From positions 1-62,574 of the forward strand of contig CADADA010000023.1 of assembly GCA_902786515.1 (NCBI GenBank): DNA of 62,574 bases, given 5' to 3'. Shown here in pieces: positions 25,956 to 33,158 of the stretch (positions within the stretch are counted from its first letter, which is position 1; each line of letters opens with the position of its first letter). Under the pieces are notes generated by a model. The model worked only from the letters and a program-made list of their open reading frames with translations, made no database searches and was not told the origin of the DNA. The translations under genes were made by a program, and so were the position numbers. The DNA comes from an uncultured Lachnospiraceae bacterium. GTDB lineage: Bacteria; Bacillota; Clostridia; Lachnospirales; Lachnospiraceae.

Positions 25956-27125
25956 ATGAAGTGGTACAAAGACTTAAAAAAATATTTTTCAGATCCCGTC
26001 CTGATTACAGCTTGGATATTGGCGGTAGTATCGTCTTTTTTTGTATTTCCGGATTCAAAGTATATAGATTATATTGATTTTAAATCGTTGGGAATGTTGT
26101 GGGGGCTCATGATTGTAGTTCAGGGAATGAGTGATAATGGTGTTTTTGAAATTATAGGTAATGTTTTACTGAATCATACGAAAAAAAGCTGGCAGCTTGT
26201 GGCAGTATTTGTATTTATATCATTTTTTTCAGCAATGCTTATAACAAATGATGTAGCACTTATTACATTTATTCCGTTTGCCATAACGATATTGAGTGAT
26301 TGTGACAGAGAAGATTTATTAATACCTGTTGTTGTATTACAGACAGTGGCTGCAAATCTTGGAAGTATGTTTACGCCAATCGGTAATCCGCAAAACATAT
26401 ATTTATATGGTATTTCTGAAATGGAGCTTCAGGATTTTATAATGATAACACTACCGTATACGCTGACAGCAATGGTACTTTTAGCGGTGAGTCTTTTATT
26501 TCTTCCGGGAAAGAACATGGAGCTTAGGGGACATATTTCTGAACAAAATAATTTTAATAGTCAATATGGCAAAAAAACGCTTCCCGTGTATCTGGTATTG
26601 TTTGGTCTTGGGATATTTGTCATGCTTCATACTATTCCTATGAAAATATTTATACTAAGTGTATTAACAGGAGAAGTTTTAATACGTGTTATAAGATTGT
26701 GTAAAGGTGGAAGAAAGTCCGGATTACTCAGACCAAAGGCGGATTATATTCTGCTGATGACATTTATAGGTTTCTTTATTTTTACGGGAAATATAACGAG
26801 AATCGGTAAAATTTACAATATATTAGAAATGCTAATAAAGGGAAGAGAATTGATAACGGCTGTTACTGTAAGCCAGTTTATCAGCAATGTGCCGGCGGCA
26901 TTATTGTTGTCGCGTTTTTCGGAAAATGAGGAAGCATTGATTTTAGGAGTGAATTTAGGAGGACTGGGTACTCTGATTGCATCAATGGCAAGCCTGATTT
27001 CATATAAATATTATGTTAACCGGGTGAATAAGGATAAAAGTAAATATATACTTACATTTACTGCTGTAAATGTAATGTATCTGGCGGTTTTATTATGTGA
27101 GAGGTTAATATTTCGTATCGGTTGA
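25956..27125 (+). CDS. SLC13/ArsB-type anion permease
   Basis: This 389-residue polytopic membrane protein belongs to the ion transporter (IT) superfamily. The diagnostic loops are LMIVVQGMSDNGVFEIIG, the first Asn-containing motif LITNDVALITFIPFAI, and NLGSMFTPIGNPQNIYLYG. The second half repeats the pattern (AVTVSQFISNVPAALLLS, GVNLGGLGTLIASMASLISY), as expected for the inverted-repeat fold. Members carry arsenite, citrate, other dicarboxylates or sodium ions. No neighbour identifies the substrate, and the protein is smaller than most citrate carriers. ATG 25941 lies inside the ribosome binding region (TGGAG), so ATG 25956 was chosen. Its stop overlaps the upstream open part of the ABC-F frame. 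Confidence 0.8.
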   Translation: MKWYKDLKKYFSDPVLITAWILAVVSSFFVFPDSKYIDYIDFKSLGMLWGLMIVVQGMSDNGVFEIIGNVLLNHTKKSWQLVAVFVFISFFSAMLITNDVALITFIPFAITILSDCDREDLLIPVVVLQTVAANLGSMFTPIGNPQNIYLYGISEMELQDFIMITLPYTLTAMVLLAVSLLFLPGKNMELRGHISEQNNFNSQYGKKTLPVYLVLFGLGIFVMLHTIPMKIFILSVLTGEVLIRVIRLCKGGRKSGLLRPKADYILLMTFIGFFIFTGNITRIGKIYNILEMLIKGRELITAVTVSQFISNVPAALLLSRFSENEEALILGVNLGGLGTLIASMASLISYKYYVNRVNKDKSKYILTFTAVNVMYLAVLLCERLIFRIG

Positions 27126-27196
27126 GGAAAAAAGAGATTTGTGATACAATTGCGATATATTGCATAAAAAGTAAACGATTGGAGAGAACGAGACAG

Positions 27197-28747
27197 ATGA
27201 TATTGGATGTAAAGAATTTAAGCCACGGATTTGGAGACAGAGCTATATTCGATGATGTTTCTTTCAGACTGTTGAAAGGTGAACATATTGGACTTATAGG
27301 AGCAAATGGCGAAGGTAAATCTACATTTATGAATATAATTACAGGAAAACTGATGCCTGACGAAGGAAAGGTTGAGTGGGCGAAGAATGTTAGGGTCGGT
27401 TATTTGGACCAGCACACAGTACTTGAACCGGGAATGACCATAGAATCTGTTTTAAAGACGGCATTTGAGTACCTCTTTGATATGGAGAGAAGCATGAATG
27501 AGATATGTGATAAGATGGGAGATGCTTCGCCTGATGAGATGGAAAAAATGCTGGAAGAACTTGGTACGATTCAAGATGTTTTGACAAACAATGATTTTTA
27601 TATGATTGATGCTAAAGTAGAGGAGATAGCAAGAGCCTTTGGACTATTGGAACTGGGACTTGATAAAGATGTAACAGAGTTAAGTGGCGGACAACGTACA
27701 AAAGTATTGCTGGCAAAACTTCTGCTTGAAAAGCCGGATATCCTATTATTGGATGAGCCGACCAATTATCTCGATGCTAATCATATTGAGTGGTTGAAAA
27801 GATATTTGAATGATTATGAAAATGCATTTATTCTCATATCACATGATATTCCTTTTTTGAATCAGGTGGTAAATCTGATTTATCATATGGAGAATCAGAA
27901 ACTCGACAGATATGTTGGTGATTATGACAAATTTATGGAAGTATATGAGATGAAAAAAGCACAACTTGAGGCTGCATATAAAAGACAACAGCAGGAGATT
28001 GGTGAGCTGAAGGATTTTGTGGCGAGAAATAAGGCAAGGGTTGCCACAAGAAATATGGCTATGTCGAGACAGAAAAAGCTTGACAAGATGGAAGTAATCG
28101 AACTTGGTAAGGAAAAACCAAAACCAGAGTTTCATTTCAAAGAGGCGAGAGCAACCGGAAAGGTTGTATTTGAGACGGAAGATTTAGTTATTGGATATGA
28201 CAAAGCATTGTCAAAGCCGATTAATTTAAGAATGGAACGTGGAGAGAAGATAGCCATAACCGGTACTAATGGAATTGGAAAAACCACATTCTTAAAGAGT
28301 GTTTTGGGTATGATTCCGGCTATTTCCGGAAAAGCACATTTAGGCGATTATTTATACAAGGGATATTTTGAACAGGAAATGAAGCCTTCTGATAGAACCT
28401 GTATAGAAGAAATATGGGAAGAATTCCCGTCATTCAGTCAGTACGAGGTTCGCTCAGCACTTGCAAAATGTGGTCTTACGACGAAACATATCGAAAGCAG
28501 AGTGAAAGTATTAAGTGGTGGAGAACAGGCTAAGGTGAGACTTTGCAAACTGGTAAATGTTGAAACAAATGTATTGCTGCTCGATGAGCCTACTAATCAC
28601 TTGGATGTTGATGCAAAAGATGAGTTAAAAAGAGCTTTAAAAGAATATAAGGGTGCAGTTTTAGTAGTTTGTCATGAACCTGAATTTATAGATGGTCTTG
28701 TTGACAAAATCTGGAACCTTGAAGAATATTCTTTATTAAGTATATAA
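27197..28747 (+). CDS. ABC-F family ATPase
   Basis: This 516-residue soluble protein has two ABC domains and no membrane segments. Domain 1 has Walker A GANGEGKST (~36), signature LSGGQRTK and Walker B ILLLDEPTNYLD. The linker is the charged helical PtIM arm (MKKAQLEAAYKRQQQEIGELKDF). Domain 2 has GTNGIGKTT, LSGGEQAK and VLLLDEPTNHLD. ABC-F proteins act on the ribosome as translation factors or antibiotic-protection proteins. This one resembles the general YfmM/YdiF-like type rather than a specific resistance class. The frame is open from 27122, but GGAGAG before ATG 27197 and the alignable MILDVKNLSHGFG start favour the shorter form. The M18 aminopeptidase follows 19 nt later. Confidence 0.9.
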   Translation: MILDVKNLSHGFGDRAIFDDVSFRLLKGEHIGLIGANGEGKSTFMNIITGKLMPDEGKVEWAKNVRVGYLDQHTVLEPGMTIESVLKTAFEYLFDMERSMNEICDKMGDASPDEMEKMLEELGTIQDVLTNNDFYMIDAKVEEIARAFGLLELGLDKDVTELSGGQRTKVLLAKLLLEKPDILLLDEPTNYLDANHIEWLKRYLNDYENAFILISHDIPFLNQVVNLIYHMENQKLDRYVGDYDKFMEVYEMKKAQLEAAYKRQQQEIGELKDFVARNKARVATRNMAMSRQKKLDKMEVIELGKEKPKPEFHFKEARATGKVVFETEDLVIGYDKALSKPINLRMERGEKIAITGTNGIGKTTFLKSVLGMIPAISGKAHLGDYLYKGYFEQEMKPSDRTCIEEIWEEFPSFSQYEVRSALAKCGLTTKHIESRVKVLSGGEQAKVRLCKLVNVETNVLLLDEPTNHLDVDAKDELKRALKEYKGAVLVVCHEPEFIDGLVDKIWNLEEYSLLSI

Positions 28748-28766
28748 AAATGAAGGAGAGAAAATC

Positions 28767-30143
28767 ATGGAAATTAAGAATGCATGGAAAAAATACAATG
28801 AAGATGAGTTAAATAAGTTAGAGGAATTGAATAAATCATATAGGGATTTTTTAGACAGGGGCAAAACAGAGAGAGAATGTGTTGTTGAGATAGTAAAGCA
28901 GGCAGAAAATGCAGGATACAGAAATCTTGATGGTATAATACGTGGTAAAGAGTCTTTAAAAGAGGGAGATAAAGTTTACTCTGTCTGGATGAATAAATCA
29001 ATTGCGCTGTTTATTATCGGAAAAGCTCCTATATGTGAGGGGATGAATATTCTTGGTGCACATATTGATTCTCCGAGACTTGATATCAAGCAGAATCCGT
29101 TGTATGAGGATACAGAGATAGCTTATTTGGATACACATTATTACGGTGGAATCAAGAAGTATCAGTGGGTGACGATACCGTTAGCTATTCATGGAGTTGT
29201 TGTTAAGACAAACGGAGAGGTCATCAACATTGTTCTTGGAGAAGATGATAATGATCCGGTTGTGTTTATATCTGACTTATTGATTCATCTTTCACAGGAG
29301 CAGCTTGAAAAAAAGGCTTCAAAAGTGATTGATGGCGAAGATTTAAACGTGACGATAGGAAGCATTCCACTTAAGGATGAGGATAAAGAACCGGTGAAGA
29401 AAAATATTTTAAAGCTCATCAAAGAGAAATATAATTTTGAAGAGGAAGATTTTTTATCTGCCGAACTTGAAGTTGTTCCTGCCGGAAGAGCAAGGGAAGC
29501 AGGAATGGATAAGAGTATGATACTTGCATATGGTCAGGACGACCGTGTTTGTGCGTATACATCGTTTGCGGCTATGCTTGAATTTGACAAGGTTGAGCGT
29601 ACAGCATGCTGTATTCTTGTTGATAAAGAAGAGATTGGAAGTGTGGGTGCTACAGGAATGAGGTCACATTTCTTTGAAAATATTGTTGCTGAGATTCTCG
29701 ACAGAATGGGCGAATCCTCTGATTTAGCTTTGAGAAGAACACTCGCTAATTCAAGAATGTTGTCTTCTGATGTCAGTGCAGCATTTGACCCAATCTATGC
29801 ATCAGCTTTTGAAAAGAAAAATGCTGCATATTTTGGAAAAGGTATGGTATTTAACAAATTCACCGGTTCAAGAGGAAAGTCGGGTTCTAATGATGCAAAC
29901 GCAGAATATGTTGCATTTGTCAGAGGCGTTATGGAAAAACATGGTGTTACATATCAGACTGCAGAACTTGGAAAAGTTGATTTAGGCGGTGGCGGAACCA
30001 TAGCTTATATTCTTGCTACTTATGGAATGAATGTGATTGACAGCGGTGTGGCAGTGCTTAACATGCATGCGCCATGGGAGGCTGTAAGTAAGGCAGATGT
30101 ATATGAGACAAAGAAAGGATATGTGGCATTTTTGAAGGAGTAG
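28767..30143 (+). CDS. M18 family aminopeptidase
   Basis: This 458-residue zinc aminopeptidase is likely a cytosolic enzyme releasing acidic or other N-terminal residues. Family motifs are all present: the first metal His in LGAHIDSPRLDIK (~95-107), the metal Asp in YGQDDRVCAYTSF, the catalytic Glu pair in DKEEIGSVGATG, and the late His in NMHAPWEAVSKADV near the C-terminus. Length matches bacterial M18 enzymes (~430-470). AAGGAGAG precedes the ATG by 7-8 nt. It is 19 nt downstream of the ABC-F gene, so they probably share a transcript. Confidence 0.93.
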   Translation: MEIKNAWKKYNEDELNKLEELNKSYRDFLDRGKTERECVVEIVKQAENAGYRNLDGIIRGKESLKEGDKVYSVWMNKSIALFIIGKAPICEGMNILGAHIDSPRLDIKQNPLYEDTEIAYLDTHYYGGIKKYQWVTIPLAIHGVVVKTNGEVINIVLGEDDNDPVVFISDLLIHLSQEQLEKKASKVIDGEDLNVTIGSIPLKDEDKEPVKKNILKLIKEKYNFEEEDFLSAELEVVPAGRAREAGMDKSMILAYGQDDRVCAYTSFAAMLEFDKVERTACCILVDKEEIGSVGATGMRSHFFENIVAEILDRMGESSDLALRRTLANSRMLSSDVSAAFDPIYASAFEKKNAAYFGKGMVFNKFTGSRGKSGSNDANAEYVAFVRGVMEKHGVTYQTAELGKVDLGGGGTIAYILATYGMNVIDSGVAVLNMHAPWEAVSKADVYETKKGYVAFLKE

Positions 30144-30221
30144 GAAGTACATCGCAGAGCTGAATCTGAAATTTAGCCCGCGATTTCTACGATGCGTTGC
30201 GTCTGCGGAATGGAGATTTGT

Positions 30222-30785
30222 ATGAAATATATCGGAATTGAGAAAAAATCAGAGGGAAATTTTATTACACGTTATGATGTTACGTACAGGACTGTTGATG
30301 ATAAGGAAAAAGTTTACGAAATGATTAGTAGAAATAAGGAGATTTCTACACTTGAAGAATTGAACGGTACTGAGGCAGATGCGGTTGTGATAATTGTGAC
30401 AAATGAGACGGGAGACAAGTGTTTGCTGAATCATGAGTTCAGGATGGCGGCAGGAGATTTTGTGTATAATTTTCCTGCCGGACTAATAGATGAAGGTGAG
30501 ACATATGAACAGGCTGCAGTAAGAGAGTTAAAGGAAGAGACCGGGCTGGAACTCTATGAGATTACACAGGTTCTTGGAACAAGTTACAGTGCTGTTGGTT
30601 TCAGTAATGAAACAAATATCACTGTGATAGGAAAAGCGAGAGGAGAATTTTGTGAGAGCACATCTACGGTTGAAGAGATAGATGCCTGCTGGTATACAAA
30701 GGAAGAGATGAGGGAATTATTAAAGAACAACAAATTTGCTGCGAGGACGCAGGCGTATTGCTATATGTGGAGCAGGGAAGAGTGA
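30222..30785 (+). CDS. NUDIX hydrolase (ADP-ribose pyrophosphatase-like)
   Basis: This 187-residue enzyme cleaves a nucleoside diphosphate linked to another group. The NUDIX box is intact, from GLIDEGETYEQAAVREL through KEETGLE, with the metal-binding REL..EE core. The segment before it (EFRMAAGDFVYNFPAGLID) is like ADP-ribose pyrophosphatases, but the substrate is not certain. An upstream ATG at 30192 is in frame, but TGGAG 7 nt before ATG 30222 marks the start. An imperfect hairpin between the aminopeptidase and this gene (30148-30196) may separate the transcripts. A decayed antitoxin gene overlaps its last codon. Confidence 0.88.
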   Translation: MKYIGIEKKSEGNFITRYDVTYRTVDDKEKVYEMISRNKEISTLEELNGTEADAVVIIVTNETGDKCLLNHEFRMAAGDFVYNFPAGLIDEGETYEQAAVRELKEETGLELYEITQVLGTSYSAVGFSNETNITVIGKARGEFCESTSTVEEIDACWYTKEEMRELLKNNKFAARTQAYCYMWSREE

Positions 30786-30895
30786 TAACAAATGCGATAC
30801 AAATTTTATTTAAGGATTTAGGCACAGATACAACAACAGCAATCAGAATGTTTTTAACACAGGCTGTTGCGACAAATGGATTTCCTTCGGTTAAT
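30782..30895 (+). pseudogene. Remnant of a RelB/DinJ-type antitoxin
   Basis: From the GTG at 30782, overlapping the NUDIX stop, the frame reads ITNAIQILFKDLGTDTTTAIR, then MFLTQAVATNGFPSVN. This matches the conserved middle of DinJ/RelB antitoxins (family: a..if.eLGl.mstAin.Flkqvv..ggiPF). The usual N-terminal DNA-binding strand and C-terminal toxin-binding part are missing. No toxin gene follows; the frame runs into the 3' end of the converging cellulase gene. It looks like a gene fragment left after deletion. Confidence 0.6.
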
Positions 30896-32141
30896 TTGCT
30901 TTTGTCATTTTTTCATGAAGCCATTTTCCGGTTTCAGATAGTTCATTGATACTCCATCCTGAGGTTTTTGAGCAGTCAGATGCAATCAAGGCAGAAAGCT
31001 CATCTTTATTGGAGAGATTCCACCCAATATAGGAGAGGTTATTGTTATCAATCAAATCCGACCATTGAGTCGCGGAATCATAATCAATACTTCCGTTTCC
31101 GGAAGCTTCACATATGCTGAATTCGGAAATAATCACAGGTGTCTGGTTATTCCTTGCGGTAATTACTTTGTTTCGAAGACTTTCTTTGTGTGTTGCCGCA
31201 TAAAAATGTAAGGAATACATAACATTATGCGGATTAGTAACCGGATTTTCGGCTACAACATCAACATCCTGTGACCATGAAGGTGTGCCCACGATAATGA
31301 TGGCATCATTGTCATTTGAACGGATTGCAGAAATAATTTCATCAGCATAGGACTTAACTTCAGACCATGAAACACCACCGTTTGGTTCGTTACAGATTTC
31401 ATACAATATATTCTTGTGGCCTTTATATTTTTCAGACATTTTTCTAAAAAAATCTTTTGCTCCTTCTTTATACTGGTTTGGATTACCGTCACTTAGAATA
31501 TGCCAGTCTATGATACAGTACATTCCTAACTGTGTGCAATAAGAGACACCTTCATCAATCTTAGCTTCTAACTCTGCCTGATTGCTGCCGGTCATATATC
31601 CGCCTTCTCCAGTGTACATAGCAAGTCTTATAACATTTGCATGCCAATCATCTCTAAGCGTTTTAAAACTGTCATAGTTAATATATTCAGGATACCACTG
31701 CAAACCATGTGTACTGACACCTTTAAGTTGAAAAATTTGATTGTTTTCATCTACAAGATCAATTCCATTTACATGCAGCTTTCCGTGTGTGATTAGTGGG
31801 GTTATTCCCTGAGATTCTTCCTCCACTGCACCAGAAGCTTTTGTTTCTTCGTTATTCTCTTTTGAAGTTATTTTTGGTTGATGCTCATCTTGGATGGTGG
31901 TAATTTCATTAGTGACCTTAGAGGTGTTTGCGGTTGAAATGTCAGCTGTGGTTTCAGTGGTGACGGTAGTGACATCAGACAAAGTCTGTTGACCGGCACC
32001 GGTATCTGTGACATTAGATACACTTTGGCGGCCGGCTTTCTTTCCTGAATGATAGCAGACGATAGCCGTGACAAAATAAAGTGAAGTTAATACAAATGTT
32101 ATCAAAATAATGAGTAATGTTTTTTTATAATTCTTATCCAT
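30891..32141 (-). CDS. Membrane-anchored GH5 endoglucanase
   Basis: This 416-residue extracellular glycosidase probably cleaves beta-1,4-glucan. An N-terminal signal anchor (TLLIILITFVLTSLYFVTAIVCY, ~8-30) is followed by a Ser/Thr-rich linker (~40-112) and a GH5 catalytic domain (~118-412). The acid/base Glu252 lies in YEICNEPNGG and the nucleophile Glu340 in PVIISEFS. His147-like and other GH5_2 motifs appear, such as LKGVSTHGLQWYP, IRLAMYTGEGGY and IIDWHILSDGNP. There is no cellulose-binding or dockerin module, so it acts as a free, cell-tethered enzyme. GAAAG lies upstream of the ATG. Its 3' end overlaps the antitoxin remnant on the other strand. The Thr-rich linker resembles those of the surface island. 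Confidence 0.9.
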   Translation of the reverse strand: MDKNYKKTLLIILITFVLTSLYFVTAIVCYHSGKKAGRQSVSNVTDTGAGQQTLSDVTTVTTETTADISTANTSKVTNEITTIQDEHQPKITSKENNEETKASGAVEEESQGITPLITHGKLHVNGIDLVDENNQIFQLKGVSTHGLQWYPEYINYDSFKTLRDDWHANVIRLAMYTGEGGYMTGSNQAELEAKIDEGVSYCTQLGMYCIIDWHILSDGNPNQYKEGAKDFFRKMSEKYKGHKNILYEICNEPNGGVSWSEVKSYADEIISAIRSNDNDAIIIVGTPSWSQDVDVVAENPVTNPHNVMYSLHFYAATHKESLRNKVITARNNQTPVIISEFSICEASGNGSIDYDSATQWSDLIDNNNLSYIGWNLSNKDELSALIASDCSKTSGWSINELSETGKWLHEKMTKAN

Positions 32142-32280
32142 AATATATCACTTTCTTTCAGTTTACATAATATCTTACGTATTAAAATCAACTTTCATCA
32201 AGTCTTATAATTCATATTTTACCACAAAACAATAGAGATGTCTTGATGAATTAGTGATAAACATTGATTTGCAAAAACAG

Positions 32281-32391
32281 TTGACAAACGTAAGAGTTAA
32301 TGATATTTTTATATCGATAAGTGAATAGAGGGCAGTAGCCCTTTATTTATTATTTGTTAGTTAGTAATGACTAACTGTATAAATATATAAT
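32281..32391 (+). promoter_or_regulatory. Promoter region and operator of the ABC exporter
   Basis: TTGACA (32281-32286) with TATTTT (32304-32309) is one candidate promoter. A hairpin AGGGC/GCCCT (32329-32342) followed by a T-rich tract lies after it and could attenuate. A second promoter has TTGTTA (32354-32359) and TATAAA (32378-32383). Its spacer is filled by AGTTAGT-AATG-ACTAACT (32359-32376), a perfect 7-bp palindrome that is well placed as a TetR/PadR-type repressor site. No regulator gene is adjacent. Confidence 0.55.
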
Positions 32392-32415
32392 ACAGATGAA
32401 AGGAATTGTGTAAAT

Positions 32416-33126
32416 ATGTCAGAGGAAAAATTTCTACAGGTGAGCAATATTCACAAGTCATATGGAAGCGGTGACGGTCTTCAGAAAGTGTTAAAAGGCA
32501 CCGATTTTTCAGTGGCGAAGGGAGAATTTTGTGTGCTTCTGGGGCCGTCTGGTTCTGGAAAATCCACATTGTTAAACATTATAGGGGGAATAGACAGTGC
32601 TGATGACGGTTACATAGCCATCAACGGCGATAAATTAAAGGACATGGATGAGAAAGCACTCACGATATACAGGAGAAAGCATTTGGGATATGTATTCCAG
32701 TTGTATAATTTGATTCCAAACCTGACGGTAAAGGAAAACATTGAAGTAGGAGCATATTTATCAGATAATCCACATGATATAGATGATTTGTTAAAAACAC
32801 TCGGTTTATATGAGCATCGTCATAAATTACCTAATCAGTTGTCGGGCGGACAGCAGCAGAGAACATCGATAGGACGTGCGATTGTTAAAAATCCGGATAT
32901 ACTGTTGTGCGATGAGCCTACGGGAGCACTTGATTATAACACATCAAAAGATATTTTAAAATTAATAGAAGAAGTCAATCAGAAATACGGTAATACAGTA
33001 ATAATGGTAACACATAATGAAGCGATTCAGCACATGGCGGATCACACGATAAAACTTCGTGACGGACAGGTAAGAAAAAATATAGTTAATGACAACAAAG
33101 TCAGTGCAACAGAACTTGACTGGTAG
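32416..33126 (+). CDS. ABC transporter ATP-binding protein (MacB/LolD type)
   Basis: This 236-residue ATPase powers the FtsX-like permease encoded next. Walker A is GPSGSGKST (~43-51), the Q-loop is in VFQLYNLIPNLTV, the signature is LSGGQQQR, Walker B is ILLCDEPTGALD and the switch His is in IMVTHNEAI. The IINIIGGID-like and YRRKHLGYVFQ segments are typical of MacB/LolD/FtsE-group exporters, which move antimicrobial peptides, lipoproteins or drive cell-wall enzymes. AAAGGAATTG lies upstream of ATG. The permease starts 32 nt after its stop. A palindrome overlaps the promoter, so the pair is probably inducible. Confidence 0.93.
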   Translation: MSEEKFLQVSNIHKSYGSGDGLQKVLKGTDFSVAKGEFCVLLGPSGSGKSTLLNIIGGIDSADDGYIAINGDKLKDMDEKALTIYRRKHLGYVFQLYNLIPNLTVKENIEVGAYLSDNPHDIDDLLKTLGLYEHRHKLPNQLSGGQQQRTSIGRAIVKNPDILLCDEPTGALDYNTSKDILKLIEEVNQKYGNTVIMVTHNEAIQHMADHTIKLRDGQVRKNIVNDNKVSATELDW

Positions 33127-33158
33127 TAAAAATTTCTGGAAAGGAAAGTGAATGAATT

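Noticed and set aside
30144..30221. Regulatory RNA before the NUDIX gene
   Set aside because: The arms (CATCGCAGA and TCTACGATG, about 30148-30196) pair only imperfectly, and nothing matches a known riboswitch; it is most likely a weak terminator.
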